Positions 1 through 9,315 of a stretch of DNA of 64,000 bases are shown in pieces. The position numbers and the translations under genes were made by a program. This DNA comes from JAAXHV01 sp965207165. GTDB taxonomy: Bacteria > Pseudomonadota > Gammaproteobacteria > Eutrophobiales > Eutrophobiaceae. Where the stretch lies: the NCBI GenBank assembly GCA_965207165.1, contig OZ242265.1, forward strand, positions 992,001-1,056,000, read 5' to 3'. Each line of letters begins with the position of its first letter. The stretch's first letter is position 1. The notes beneath the pieces are model-generated. The model was given only the letters and a program-made list of their open reading frames with translations, was not told the DNA's origin and did not search any database.

Positions 1-613
1 TCGCCGCGCTGGCAATTTCTTCACTGTTGAATTCGGTGCCGGCGTCCAGGGAGTCGCGACCATAATATGTCGCCATGTCCAGTAAGACCCCGCGAGACAC
101 AATGGGTGGCAGAGCTTCCATACCATATCGCAACAGACCACCAAGAGATAACACCTGGGATTCCGTCGCCCCGTTGTAATAAAGACGACCCATGCCGGCA
201 TGACCCAGCCCATCGATTGTCGTCCCCAGCCCATCGTTGGTCAGAATTGTACTTTCATTGGCAGTAAAATTATTCGGCCCAAGCTCTACAGGGGTCATTG
301 GATAGGTCTTTACCCTGTAAAACCGGCTGTGACGATCAGTTGATGACTCGTTCGTTTCTATTGCCAGTGAATACACCTTTCCTCGATCAATAAGTCTCGC
401 CGCGTTCAGGACTATTTCATTGGAGAGGTTATTCAATGCACCAATCGTATCATCAGGACCGTACCTGGACGGGTACCACGAGGTCTCGGCAAAGGTTGCT
501 GCCGGCAGCAAAACTGCAATAACCAACTTGACAAGATGACGAGTCCAATCAGTGTAACGGGGTATCGCTTTAAGCTGTTTGAAATAATGTGGAGTAATAT
601 ATAAGGAAACCAT
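1..613 (-). CDS. Cyclase family (kynurenine formamidase-like) metal hydrolase, 5' part only
   Basis: N-terminal 204 codons of a minus-strand gene that runs off the left edge. The ATG at 613 has a GGAGAA ribosome site a few bases upstream. Residues about 28-42 are hydrophobic and end in an Ala-rich stretch, so the protein is probably exported, although the charged region before it is long. The start WYPSRYGPDDTIGALNNLS and the block GTTIDGLGH (130-138) followed by YYNG are typical of the cyclase family, which hydrolyses amides or lactones with metal bound through the Asp and His of that block. The first His of the classical HxGTHxD motif is not present here. It lies divergent to a catabolic cluster, so hydrolysis of a ring or amide intermediate is plausible; the substrate is unknown. 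Confidence 0.75.
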   Translation of the reverse strand, partial: MVSLYITPHYFKQLKAIPRYTDWTRHLVKLVIAVLLPAATFAETSWYPSRYGPDDTIGALNNLSNEIVLNAARLIDRGKVYSLAIETNESSTDRHSRFYRVKTYPMTPVELGPNNFTANESTILTNDGLGTTIDGLGHAGMGRLYYNGATESQVLSLGGLLRYGMEALPPIVSRGVLLDMATYYGRDSLDAGTEFNSEEIASAA

Positions 614-727
614 CAGTCTTCTCCGGTCGGAATATGGCAGTGATTATCGAATATACGCGCATTACGATCATATTACAGATGAATGACGAACATGAGGTGG
701 TTAAATGATGACCATGGGATATTCAAT

Positions 728-1414
728 ATGAGAGTGCAACCGATCGGATACTTGGTGCTAATACTGATTGCCAACGCTGGGGCTATTGCTGCAGATGATC
801 CGGCTCGCAACTCCGGTAGCGCGGGTGAGTATCGCGGAGTCGTCAAACGGACGGAAATGACGCTCTGGTCGGCGTTGCTTACCGGCCCGGGAGGTGAGCG
901 GGGCCTGGCTGTGATGTTCTTTCCGTCCGCCGAGCGCCAGGCGCAGGCGGACCGTCTCAGGAGTCTGACCGGAGCCCTGCTTGCCCCCGGGCAGGACAGG
1001 TGTAAGCTTGAGGATGCCTTCGAGCAGGTATACCGGCCCGGTGACGGCGTTCGTGCAGGCCTGGTGCTGGTGCAAGGCGCCTGGGAGCAACGGCCTGCTC
1101 TGAAAATGCGCCGCTATCCGGAAGGCTACTGGATGATAAACGACGAATACTCTTTTCTGCGCGGACGGGAATACATGGTCAAGGAAATAAGACTCGACTC
1201 CGGTACGGGTAAACTGGACTCACTTCAACTTACGCAAACAGGCTTCATCCAGAACTTCTTCGACAATCCCAGGTTGCGGCTCACCAGGAATGAAGCGGGG
1301 AACGCCGATGTTGAGCTGCTCGCGGATTACGTCAAGGCCAAATATGCCGCTCGGAATGCGCTGAATGCATTCTTCGAGAACATCCCGCAGAAGTCTGTGC
1401 TGCCCTGTCCCTGA
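728..1414 (+). CDS. Hypothetical secreted protein
   Basis: I do not recognise this family. The ATG at 728 is preferred to the ATG at 683 because it gives an immediate signal peptide (MRVQPIGYLVLILIANAGAIAA, cleavage near residue 22) and has GGGA about 8 bases upstream. The mature protein is about 206 residues with a WSALLTGPGGERGLAVMFFP segment and two Cys residues that could pair (one in QDRCKLED, one at the C-terminal end). It ends only 3 bases before the start of the MFS transporter, so the two are probably cotranscribed; a periplasmic accessory role is inference only. Confidence 0.6.
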   Translation: MRVQPIGYLVLILIANAGAIAADDPARNSGSAGEYRGVVKRTEMTLWSALLTGPGGERGLAVMFFPSAERQAQADRLRSLTGALLAPGQDRCKLEDAFEQVYRPGDGVRAGLVLVQGAWEQRPALKMRRYPEGYWMINDEYSFLRGREYMVKEIRLDSGTGKLDSLQLTQTGFIQNFFDNPRLRLTRNEAGNADVELLADYVKAKYAARNALNAFFENIPQKSVLPCP

Positions 1415-1417
1415 CAC

Positions 1418-2665
1418 GTGCAAAAACGCCATAACATCGTCCTGCTCTGTTTCTGCGCCGCGTTTATCTGCTATATCGACCGGGTAAACATATCGGTCGC
1501 CATTATTCCCATGCAGGAGGCCTTCGGCTGGTCGGATACCACCAAGGGGTTCGTGCTTTCCTCCTTTTTCATCGGTTACATGATCCTGCAAGCGCCCAGC
1601 GGTTGGCTGGCGAATAAAATCGGCGGCAAGTTTGTTCTTGGCTTTGCCGTGTTGTCATGGTCTGTCTTTACCATACTGACACCGGTTGCAGCGATGATAT
1701 CGCTTCCCCTGTTAATTGCTGTCCGCATCGCCATGGGTCTGGGTGAAGCGGCGATGTTCCCTGCCTCTTACAGTCTCTTTTCACGCTGGGTTCCCGAAGC
1801 TGAGCGCTCCCGTTCCATGGGGTTCCTGGCCAGCGGGATACCCCTGGGCACCTTGTTTGCGTTGACTACTACAGGCTGGATCGTGTCCCGTTACGGCTGG
1901 CCCTCCGTATTTTATACTTTTGGTCTGGCCGGTCTGGTCTGGGCTGTCTTCTGGTATTACAAGGCAACCAGTTATCCGGGCGAGCATCCCGGGATTACCG
2001 CTGAGGAACTGGAACTGCTGGGCAATTCATCAGGCAGTAAGCAGGAGGCCGCAAGCATTCCCTGGAAAAAACTGTTGTCACACCGGGCCGTGCTGGCCGT
2101 ATTCGTTAACCATTTCTGTACAAACTGGGGCATCTACATGATGCTTGCCTGGTTGCCCAGTTACTTCCGCGACGCACAGTCCCTCAGCGTTACGAGCGCA
2201 GGGTTCTATTCTGCTGCGCCATGGCTGACCATGTTCGTGATGACCAATATCGCGGGCTGGGCGGCCGACAGGCTCAGGACACGCGGTTACAGCTTGACCT
2301 TTGTCCGCAAACTCATGCAGTCCGCCGGACTGGCAGGCTCGGCCGTATTTTTCCTGCTTGCGCTGCATGCGGATACCCCTTTGATCGCGTTGTCGGTGAT
2401 GTGCGGCGCGCTGGCGTTCATCGCGCTCACCTTCTCGGGCTACGTGCCAAACTTCCTCGACGTCGCGCCGCGCTACGCGGACGTCCTGGTAGGGATTTCC
2501 AATACGTTTGCCACCATACCGGGTATCGTCGGTGTTGCCCTGGCAGGTTGGCTGCTGGACCAGACCGGCAGTTATGCCGGAGTCTTTATGACTGTGGCCG
2601 CAGTTCAGGTATTCGGTGCAGTCATCTGGTTGGTGTACGCTACGGGCGAGAAGATAATCGACTAG
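1418..2665 (+). CDS. MFS transporter, anion:cation symporter (ACS)-like
   Basis: 415 residues with about 12 hydrophobic spans. The opening (residues 1-30) contains ICYIDRVNISVAI, the typical ACS-family (SLC17/hexuronate-type) first helix with its Asp-Arg pair, and GWLANKIGGKFVLG fits the loop 2-3 signature. Members of this family take up organic anions such as aldarates, hexuronates or aromatic acids. The start is GTG, 3 bases after the preceding stop. Its position facing the molybdenum-hydroxylase operon suggests that it imports the substrate of this cluster. The stop lies 33 bp from the convergent aldolase gene. Confidence 0.85.
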   Translation: MQKRHNIVLLCFCAAFICYIDRVNISVAIIPMQEAFGWSDTTKGFVLSSFFIGYMILQAPSGWLANKIGGKFVLGFAVLSWSVFTILTPVAAMISLPLLIAVRIAMGLGEAAMFPASYSLFSRWVPEAERSRSMGFLASGIPLGTLFALTTTGWIVSRYGWPSVFYTFGLAGLVWAVFWYYKATSYPGEHPGITAEELELLGNSSGSKQEAASIPWKKLLSHRAVLAVFVNHFCTNWGIYMMLAWLPSYFRDAQSLSVTSAGFYSAAPWLTMFVMTNIAGWAADRLRTRGYSLTFVRKLMQSAGLAGSAVFFLLALHADTPLIALSVMCGALAFIALTFSGYVPNFLDVAPRYADVLVGISNTFATIPGIVGVALAGWLLDQTGSYAGVFMTVAAVQVFGAVIWLVYATGEKIID

Positions 2666-2698
2666 TCCTCTTCGGGCCGGCGCCGGGTTGAAGGGTTG

Positions 2699-3457
2699 TC
2701 AGCCGGAATACCTGTCCCACTGGCCCAGCGCTTTGCGGCAGGCCTTGGCCAGGTAGAGCGCGTCGGTACCCAGTGCAAATAACTGGGCGCCCTGTTCCTT
2801 CCAGTAGGCCAGGGGTTCTTCCTGCAGTGCCAGGATGCCGAAGTGTACGGCGTTGTTACGGCACACTGCCAGCGCCCGTTCGCCAATCTCGCGGATGCGC
2901 GGGTGGTGCATCTCACCGGGTATCCCGAGCACCTGGGACAGGTCACCCGGTCCAATGAAGATGAGATCGACCCCGGGAACGCCGGCAATGTCATCGATAC
3001 ACTCCACCGCCTCCATGGTCTCTATCTGGATCATAACCATGATCTCCCTGTTCGCTGCGGCGGCATAGTCGAGCATATTTGCCCCGTAACCGCTGGCGCG
3101 TCCCGGTCCCAGCCCGCGTATGCCGTCAGGCGGATAGCGGCACAGGGATACGGCCTGTTTTACGTCGGCAACGGAGCGGATGCGCGGGAACAGAATGCCT
3201 TCGGCCCCGCCGTCCAGGGCCCACTGCACATTCGCCGCGCTGACTTCAGGCAGTCTTACCAGCGGAGCCGCGTGACCGCGATCGACAGCTCTTAACATCT
3301 CCAGCGTGGTATCGGGGCCGATGTTTGAATGCTCGGCGTCTATCAGCAGGAAGTCAAACCCGGCGTGCGACATCAGTTCTGCGGCATCGGGCGATCTCAA
3401 GCCGAGGAACGCGCCGGCCACGGCCTGGCCGGCTTCCAGTTTATCCTTGAGACTCAC
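2699..3457 (-). CDS. HpcH/HpaI-family class II aldolase
   Basis: 252 residues, full length for the family, which cleaves 4-hydroxy-2-oxo acids to pyruvate (or a related 2-oxo acid) and an aldehyde using a divalent metal. Family signs include FDFLLIDAEHS (His/Asp near 35-43), PLVRLPE, GAEGILFPRIRS, the metal-binding Glu of MIQIETMEAVE, and the Asp of FIGPGDLSQVLG. It is the last gene of a four-gene minus-strand operon and its ATG overlaps the stop of the FAD-subunit gene by 4 bp. Context suggests that it cleaves the chain left after hydroxylation and ring opening; the true substrate cannot be read. Confidence 0.88.
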   Translation of the reverse strand: MSLKDKLEAGQAVAGAFLGLRSPDAAELMSHAGFDFLLIDAEHSNIGPDTTLEMLRAVDRGHAAPLVRLPEVSAANVQWALDGGAEGILFPRIRSVADVKQAVSLCRYPPDGIRGLGPGRASGYGANMLDYAAAANREIMVMIQIETMEAVECIDDIAGVPGVDLIFIGPGDLSQVLGIPGEMHHPRIREIGERALAVCRNNAVHFGILALQEEPLAYWKEQGAQLFALGTDALYLAKACRKALGQWDRYSG

Positions 3458-4317
3458 TTGTCCTGCTGAGCGATGTGGTTAAGACCCCGTTTGACCAGTG
3501 TCTCGACCATCTGCCGCCGGTAAGCGCCGCCGGCGCGGAAATCGTCGATGGGCCGGGCTTCCCGGGCAGCCATCGCCGCCGCCGCTCCTATCGTGACCTC
3601 ATTCAAGGGCTCTCCCTGGAGCAGGTTTTCGGTTTCCCGGGTGCGCATGGCTACCGGCGCAACTGCGCCCAGGGCAATACGCGCCCTTTCGACCCGGCCC
3701 TGGACCAGTTTGACCGTCATGGCGATACTGACAATGGAAATAGCGTCCGCCTTGCGCTTTCCCAGCTTGTAATAGAACCAGCGTTCGTCTGCGGCAGGAC
3801 AGGGAAACTCTACAGCCGTGAGCAGTTCGTCGGGACGCCGTGCGGTTCTGCGCACTCCCAGGAAAAACTCAGGCAACGGCAAGGTGCGAATACCACCGGC
3901 TGCGCTGTCAAGCTCTACCGTTGCATCCAGCGCCAGCAGGGGAGGGGAGATGTCTGCAGCCGCCGACGCATCGCAGATATTCCCGCCGACCGTAGCGAGG
4001 TTGCGGATAAGCGGGCCGGCAAAAGCGATGCACATGGGCTTCATCAGGCCTTCGATTGCGCCGCCTGGCTGCCACTCGAGCAAACGGGCAAAAGAGACGC
4101 CTGCTCCCATGCGAATGGTACCGTTAGCAGCCGATATAGGCATCAGCTCCTCAAGACGGGTCAGGTCCACTACCAGGTCGGCTTCAAGCGGCGCGCGTTT
4201 CAGGTTCACCATGATATTGGTGCCGCCTGCCATGGGCATTACACGGCCGGGTCGCGCCAGCGCGTCAAGGGCCTCCGCAACATCGCGGGGTTGGGTAAAC
4301 TCGAAATTATTGGCCAT
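3454..4317 (-). CDS. FAD-binding subunit of a xanthine dehydrogenase-family hydroxylase (CoxM/YgfM type)
   Basis: 287 residues. PMAGGTNIMVNLKR near residues 28-41 is the FAD-loop AGGT motif, and TVGGNICDASAAADISP near 113-129 is the second conserved flavin motif (T-x-G-G-N). The C-terminal half is the CO dehydrogenase flavoprotein C-terminal domain. It passes electrons from the FeS centres of the partner to NAD or a carrier. Its start overlaps the end of the large-subunit gene by 11 bp, so the two are translationally coupled and surely form one complex. Confidence 0.92.
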   Translation of the reverse strand: MANNFEFTQPRDVAEALDALARPGRVMPMAGGTNIMVNLKRAPLEADLVVDLTRLEELMPISAANGTIRMGAGVSFARLLEWQPGGAIEGLMKPMCIAFAGPLIRNLATVGGNICDASAAADISPPLLALDATVELDSAAGGIRTLPLPEFFLGVRRTARRPDELLTAVEFPCPAADERWFYYKLGKRKADAISIVSIAMTVKLVQGRVERARIALGAVAPVAMRTRETENLLQGEPLNEVTIGAAAAMAAREARPIDDFRAGGAYRRQMVETLVKRGLNHIAQQDK

Positions 4318-7069
4318 CAGTGCGGCTTGCGATGAGAGTAGATACCTGTTCCGGCGTCAGTGGCAAGCGCTGTACGTCGACGTCCAGGGCATCAGCCAGG
4401 GCATTGGCAACCGCACCTGTAGGTGGAGCGATCGGCGGTTCGCCTACCCCTTTGACTCCCATCGGGCCTTCAATTGCAGGTTGTTCCACCAGGATCGTCT
4501 GCATGGGCGGCATGTCCTCGGCTGAAACAAGCAGGTAATCGGCAAAGCTGGGGTTCAGCACCTTGCCGTTCACTTCACGCAGTTCTTCCATCAGCGCCAG
4601 CCCGAGACCCATGGCAACGCCGCCCTCGACCTGTCCTTCACAGCCGGTGGGGTTGATTGCCTTGCCAACGTCGTGGGCGGCAGCGTAACGCGTCACGACA
4701 ATTTCGCCGGTGTCATCATCCACGCTCAGTTCCACCGCGTGGGCACAGAAACTGGGCGCGGGGAAAGCGCCGATGGGATGGGGCTTTGTGGTTGGCGGCG
4801 CATCGTCCAGGATCGATGACACTCCGATCATCGGTCCGCCGTGCTTCTTGTGGCGGTTATAGCAAATCTGCGCCAGCGCCACTGAGTTTGACCGGTCGCC
4901 ACGCACGAAAATCCGGCCGTCTTCCAGCACCATATCGTCCACCGCTGCCTCCAGCTGTGCGGCTGCCTCCTCGAGCAATTGCTGCTTGAGGTCCTGCGCC
5001 GCTTCGTAGGCCGAACGGGCGATAGTGAACGTCATGCGGCTGCCGCCGTGACCGTGGTCCCAGGGCAGGGTGTCGGTGTCTCCGCGCACCAGCTGGATGG
5101 ATTCGGCCGGGACGCCAAGGCCTGCAGCCGCCATCTGCAGCACGCTGCTGCTCAAACCGCCGGTGCCCATGTCGACACAGCCGGAGACAAGGCGGAAGGT
5201 TGCGTCTTCATTGGTTTCAATCAGTGTCTGTGTTCCCCAGGTGCCGCTGACCCACCAGTTGCAAGCCAGTCCTTTTCCCGTGCCCGGCGGGCAGGTCTCG
5301 TCCCAGTCCACGGCCGCTGCCGCCTTCTGCAGGCATTCCTTGATACTGACCGCTTCCAGTACCTGACCGGTACAGGTGGTGTCGCCGTTATCCCAGGCGT
5401 TCTTCAGGCGGAATGCCAGGCCATCCATCCCGACTGCGCGCGCCACCTTCTCCATGTGGGTCTCTACTGCAAATGCCATCTGCGGACCTGACGGACAACG
5501 GATGGAGCCTTTCGGCACGTTGTTGGTATAGGTAACCAGGCCGGTAATGTCCAGGTTGGGTATGCGGTAGGGGCCGCCGGCCATCAGGCTCCCCAGGGCC
5601 GCCGTATTGGGGCCGTACGGCCCGTAGGCGCCGGTATTGAACAGCATGCGCACCTGCTGCGCGACCAGGGCGCCATCTTTCCTGACGCCTGTCTTGATCG
5701 TGACTTTTGACGGATGGCGCAGCAGCGCCGCCGTCGCCATCTCTTCGTCCCGGGTCAGGGTCATCTGCACCGGCAGACCCGATCGTTCGGCGAGCAGCAC
5801 CACGTAGGGTTCAAGGACGGGATACAGTTTGCCGCCGAAGCCGCCGCCGATGTGGGTCGGGATAACCTTGAATGAACTGATCTGCCGTTCCAGCGCCCGT
5901 GCAAGGTAGCTGCGCACTGCGAAGGGCTTCTGCGTGGTAGTCCAGATCGTGATACGTCCCGCAGGGTCCGCCATGGCCGTTGCACTGTGGGGCTCTATCG
6001 CGCCGGCATGGGCTTCCGGCGTGTAGTAGGTGCCCTCTACAACCTCGTCAGCTTCGGCAAACCCCTGTGCAACGTCTCCTTCTCCGACTTCCAGCCGATA
6101 GCACAGGTTGCCCTTGCGTTTCGATTCCCAATCGAACTGGTAGGCGTTCGGGTCATCATGCACCAGGGGAGCATCCGGGGACATGGCTTCTTCGGGGTCG
6201 AATACCGCAGGCAGTTCCTCGTATTCAACCTTCACCATTGAAGCCGCTTCCCGGGCAATATCGGCCGTGACAGCCGCGACTGCGGCAACAGGTTCACCCA
6301 GGTAGCGCACCTTTTCAAGTGCGAACACCCGCTGGTCGTGAAGTTCGTAACCGTAGTATCCCATTTCGATGTCACGTCCCGTCACCACGGCTTTAACCCC
6401 CGGCAGGTTCAATGCCTCCGTGGTATCGACGGACAAAATTCTTGCATGCGCATGGGTGCTGCGCACCAGCGCCCCGTAGATCATGCGCGGCAACTGGACG
6501 TCTTCGGCATACACGGCGCGGCCGGTGACTTTTTCCACCGCATCGGTACGCACCATGCGGGCGCCGATTGCATCGTCATTGCCGTCAGCAGCCTGCGCCT
6601 GCAGTGAGCCATCGCACAGAGCCTGTGCGGCGTCAAATATCTTGGTATAGCCGGTACAGCGGCACAGGTTACTGGAGACGGCGATCCTGACGTCTTCTTC
6701 ACTCGGGTTGGGGTTACCGTCAAACAGGCCTTTCAGCGAAAGGACCATCCCGGGGGTGCAAAAGCCGCACTGGATGCCGCCGCTCCGGACCATGGCCTGC
6801 TGTACGGGGTCCAGTATGCCGGGTTCGCCCAGCCCTTCGATGGTAGTGACGTCCCGGCCTTCGGCCTGGAGCGCCAGTACCATGCATGAATTTACCGCGT
6901 TGCCGTCCAGCAATACCGTGCAACTGCCGCAATCCCCGGTACCACAACCCTCTTTCGTACCGATCAGACCCAGGTCCAGGCGCAGCGCATCGAGCAACCG
7001 GGTGCGCGGGGTGACTTGAATGGATTCCTGCTGCTTGTTGACAGTGAAGTTGAGTGCCTGTTTTTTCAT
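4307..7069 (-). CDS. Molybdopterin hydroxylase, fused [2Fe-2S] plus Mo-binding subunit (XdhD-like)
   Basis: 920 residues joining two normally separate subunits. Residues 1-150 are the small iron-sulfur subunit: plant-type [2Fe-2S] Cys at 42, 47, 50 and 62, and the second cluster CGFC (101-104) and CRC (136-138). Residues about 165-920 are the molybdopterin large subunit, with the GGGFGGK loop mid-protein and GVKGVGEPPIAPPTG near the C-terminus, whose Glu is the family catalytic base. Such enzymes hydroxylate N-heterocycles, purines or aldehydes with water-derived oxygen. The same FeS-Mo fusion with a separate FAD subunit is known for E. coli XdhD/YgfM. The start overlaps the preceding hydrolase gene by 4 bp. 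Mo-cofactor genes are not in the window. Confidence 0.9.
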   Translation of the reverse strand: MKKQALNFTVNKQQESIQVTPRTRLLDALRLDLGLIGTKEGCGTGDCGSCTVLLDGNAVNSCMVLALQAEGRDVTTIEGLGEPGILDPVQQAMVRSGGIQCGFCTPGMVLSLKGLFDGNPNPSEEDVRIAVSSNLCRCTGYTKIFDAAQALCDGSLQAQAADGNDDAIGARMVRTDAVEKVTGRAVYAEDVQLPRMIYGALVRSTHAHARILSVDTTEALNLPGVKAVVTGRDIEMGYYGYELHDQRVFALEKVRYLGEPVAAVAAVTADIAREAASMVKVEYEELPAVFDPEEAMSPDAPLVHDDPNAYQFDWESKRKGNLCYRLEVGEGDVAQGFAEADEVVEGTYYTPEAHAGAIEPHSATAMADPAGRITIWTTTQKPFAVRSYLARALERQISSFKVIPTHIGGGFGGKLYPVLEPYVVLLAERSGLPVQMTLTRDEEMATAALLRHPSKVTIKTGVRKDGALVAQQVRMLFNTGAYGPYGPNTAALGSLMAGGPYRIPNLDITGLVTYTNNVPKGSIRCPSGPQMAFAVETHMEKVARAVGMDGLAFRLKNAWDNGDTTCTGQVLEAVSIKECLQKAAAAVDWDETCPPGTGKGLACNWWVSGTWGTQTLIETNEDATFRLVSGCVDMGTGGLSSSVLQMAAAGLGVPAESIQLVRGDTDTLPWDHGHGGSRMTFTIARSAYEAAQDLKQQLLEEAAAQLEAAVDDMVLEDGRIFVRGDRSNSVALAQICYNRHKKHGGPMIGVSSILDDAPPTTKPHPIGAFPAPSFCAHAVELSVDDDTGEIVVTRYAAAHDVGKAINPTGCEGQVEGGVAMGLGLALMEELREVNGKVLNPSFADYLLVSAEDMPPMQTILVEQPAIEGPMGVKGVGEPPIAPPTGAVANALADALDVDVQRLPLTPEQVSTLIASRTDGQ

Positions 7070-7953
7070 TGCAGGTATGAGTGTACTGCCTTCAGCACCA
7101 GGGTCCAGGTAGAGGTGTTCGGGTTGATCACTTCGAAGTGCCCGGAGTCGGGCGCCATGACGCGATCCATCATATGGTCGCCGATAGCGCGTGCTGCCGT
7201 GAAGTACTCTTCACCGTATGGTGTCCAGTCCGAGTCATGCACGCCCATGAGTACGGTATGCGGGACACCGATCGGCGCCATGCGCGCGGGTTCGACATAG
7301 GCATAGCGGTCGGGCCGCTCGGCCGGCGAACCATCCATCAGCTTGTCGATCACCATGTCGCAGACGCCGTGCTGATGAAGCCGGGTGAGTGCCGGCGCAG
7401 GCGCCAGCGCCACGACACCGGCGGGTTGCAACGGCTCAGCCTGGTATAAATCGTGGCGGGGCGGAATTTTTGCCCGCGCACCGGCCCACAACGCCAGGTG
7501 GCCACCGGCTGAATGGCCCATTACGACCACCTGCGACAGGTCAAGCGGATAATCATCGGCCAGATGCTTCAGGTAGTCGATGCCTGAGCCGATGTCGAGT
7601 AACAATCCGGGGTAGGTTCCCCCCGGGTTGCCCACGCGGCGGTATTCCAGGTTCCATACGGCAAGGCCTTTTTCACGCAGCGCCCAGGCCAGGGGTCGCG
7701 TAGTGGTGATGTCGTACATGGCCAGCCAGCAACCGCCGTGGATGAATGCAACGACCGGGAAAGGTCCGTCGCCTTCAGGCACATGCAGTTCGCCGAACTG
7801 CAGGGGATCGTCGCCATAGGCGATCTTCATGCCCGGTTCGCCCGACGACAACTCTGCCAGCAGGTCATCCACCGTCATAATATCAGGCTCTGCAGCGGCC
7901 GGTCCCGACAACAACCACAGGAACAGCATTCGGGTTACGGTTTTCATTATCAT
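7066..7953 (-). CDS. Secreted alpha/beta hydrolase (esterase/lipase, HSL-like)
   Basis: 295 residues with an N-terminal signal peptide (cleavage near residue 21, GPAAAEP). FIHGGCW (oxyanion hole, HGG at 72-74) and GHSAGGH (nucleophile Ser148) identify a carboxylesterase of the hormone-sensitive-lipase type; MAPDSGHFEVINP near the C-terminus supplies the catalytic His. A strong GGGGAG ribosome site precedes the ATG at 7953. It is the first gene of the hydroxylase operon (4 bp overlap to the next gene), so an ester or amide in the periplasm is probably opened before uptake. Mammalian kynurenine formamidases have this fold too, so amide hydrolysis is an alternative. Confidence 0.85.
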   Translation of the reverse strand: MIMKTVTRMLFLWLLSGPAAAEPDIMTVDDLLAELSSGEPGMKIAYGDDPLQFGELHVPEGDGPFPVVAFIHGGCWLAMYDITTTRPLAWALREKGLAVWNLEYRRVGNPGGTYPGLLLDIGSGIDYLKHLADDYPLDLSQVVVMGHSAGGHLALWAGARAKIPPRHDLYQAEPLQPAGVVALAPAPALTRLHQHGVCDMVIDKLMDGSPAERPDRYAYVEPARMAPIGVPHTVLMGVHDSDWTPYGEEYFTAARAIGDHMMDRVMAPDSGHFEVINPNTSTWTLVLKAVHSYLQ

Positions 7954-8089
7954 GTTACTCCCCTCTGGTTTGCGCCTAATGTAGCATAACAGGATGAAAC
8001 GGTTGAAAGTATAACCGTCCTGTACTTGTCACTATCTTTTAATCTTCTCCCTGTATATGATACAACAACCCGTATTCACAGGAGAGTCC
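7954..8089. promoter_or_regulatory. Divergent control region between hydrolase operon and monooxygenase
   Basis: 136-bp gap between two genes read in opposite directions. It contains an interrupted inverted repeat at 7990-8022 (outer CAGG/CCTG, inner ACGGTT/AACCGT, 8-base loop). Lying between divergent starts and lacking a T-run, it looks more like an operator than a terminator. No clear sigma-70 promoter hexamers with correct spacing were found. Confidence 0.4.
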
Positions 8090-9295
8090 ATGTCGACACG
8101 ACCCGTTGCCGCAACTGAAACGCTGACAGCCGAAGAAATCAGGGTGCGCGCGGAGTCGATCACGGAAGACCTGAAAAAATACGCAGACCGGGCAGAAGCT
8201 GACCGGCGCTTATGCAGGGAAAGCGTCGAACTGATCAGGACCAATGGACTGTTGCGCACCGTCCAGCCCAGGTCCTGCGGCGGCCACGAACTGCCTTTTC
8301 GTTCCTATATCGACGTACTGGCGGCGGTGGGCGAGGGTTGCAGCGCAACGGCCTGGGTGCTGGGCGTATGGCATGCCCACAGCTGGCTGATGGGCCACTT
8401 CCCCGAGCAGGCGCAACGTGATGTATACGCAGATAATCCCGACACCTTCGTCTCCGCCGTCATAGCCCCCCGCGGCAAGGCAGTACGACAAAGTGACGGG
8501 TCACATATATTGAACGGCTTCTGGCCCTTCGGGTCCGGCTGCGAGCATTCGCAATGGCTGATCCTGGGGGCGGAAATATTCGACGAATCCGGTGAAAAGA
8601 TCGACGAAGCAGACCTGTTGATGCCGACCACCGAGATAGACATACTGGGTGACTGGAACGTCGCAGGTCTCCAGGGAACCGGAAGCCACTCCCTGGTAGC
8701 AAAAGATGTCAGGGTCCCGGCGCATCGCTATCTTTCCCTGCCGCCGTTGATCGAACGGGAAGCGCCGGCCTACAAGGATGAAGGCACGGGTTGGGTTACC
8801 TTGTCACAGGCGGTACCGGTACTGGCCATTTGCCTGGTGGGCGGGGCGCTGGGGGTCGCCCGGGCGGCGTTGAAAGAATTCAAGCGGTTGATCCCCGGTA
8901 AACTGGTGCCGTATACGTCCCATGTCGCGGAAGACTGGATACCGGTACAGGCTGCGCTGGGTTCCGCTGCCGCGGAAATACACGCAGCAGAACTGGTCAT
9001 GTACGGGATGGCGGATGATATCGACCGGTATGCCAGGCAGAACGAGGCCATGCCCATGGAGATGCGCGGACGCATCCGAATGGATTGCTGCCTGTCGGTA
9101 AAAATGCTGCTGGACGCGGTCGATAAACTGTATCACTATGCCGGAGCAGGGGCGCTGTCCCTGAAAAATACACTGCAGCGCGCCTCCCGCGACCTCCATG
9201 CAACGAATATGCACGCCTTGCTCATGTACGACGCCAGTGCCGAGATTTACGGCCGAATCCTGCTGGGAAAAGGTTCAAACTCGCCGATAATATAA
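8090..9295 (+). CDS. Flavin-dependent monooxygenase with acyl-CoA dehydrogenase fold (HsaA/HpaB-like)
   Basis: 402 residues from the ATG at 8090, chosen because AGGAGA lies 5 bases upstream; an ATG at 8057 has no such site. The protein matches the acyl-CoA-dehydrogenase-like group that hydroxylates aromatics using reduced flavin: N-terminal helices, GEGCSATAWVLGVWHAHSWL, a WPFGSGCEHSQW segment in the flavin pocket, and a C-terminal helical domain. It lacks the catalytic Glu motif (YEGTxxIQ) of true acyl-CoA dehydrogenases. Such enzymes need a separate flavin reductase, and none is seen nearby. It starts divergently from the molybdenum hydroxylase operon and is followed by a GST gene. Confidence 0.75.
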   Translation: MSTRPVAATETLTAEEIRVRAESITEDLKKYADRAEADRRLCRESVELIRTNGLLRTVQPRSCGGHELPFRSYIDVLAAVGEGCSATAWVLGVWHAHSWLMGHFPEQAQRDVYADNPDTFVSAVIAPRGKAVRQSDGSHILNGFWPFGSGCEHSQWLILGAEIFDESGEKIDEADLLMPTTEIDILGDWNVAGLQGTGSHSLVAKDVRVPAHRYLSLPPLIEREAPAYKDEGTGWVTLSQAVPVLAICLVGGALGVARAALKEFKRLIPGKLVPYTSHVAEDWIPVQAALGSAAAEIHAAELVMYGMADDIDRYARQNEAMPMEMRGRIRMDCCLSVKMLLDAVDKLYHYAGAGALSLKNTLQRASRDLHATNMHALLMYDASAEIYGRILLGKGSNSPII

Positions 9296-9315
9296 ACTAC
9301 ACTGACAGATGACAT

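Noticed and set aside
2221..2691. 156-codon frame on the plus strand overlapping the MFS gene end
   Set aside because: Arg-rich, domain-free translation in the +1 frame of a membrane protein gene; a shadow.
3475..4335. 286-codon open frame on the plus strand
   Set aside because: It is antisense to the FAD subunit, which has clear family motifs and operon overlaps; the antisense translation has no recognisable domain.
7990..8022. Hairpin considered as an intrinsic terminator
   Set aside because: No T-run follows on either strand and it lies between divergent start codons; an operator is more likely.
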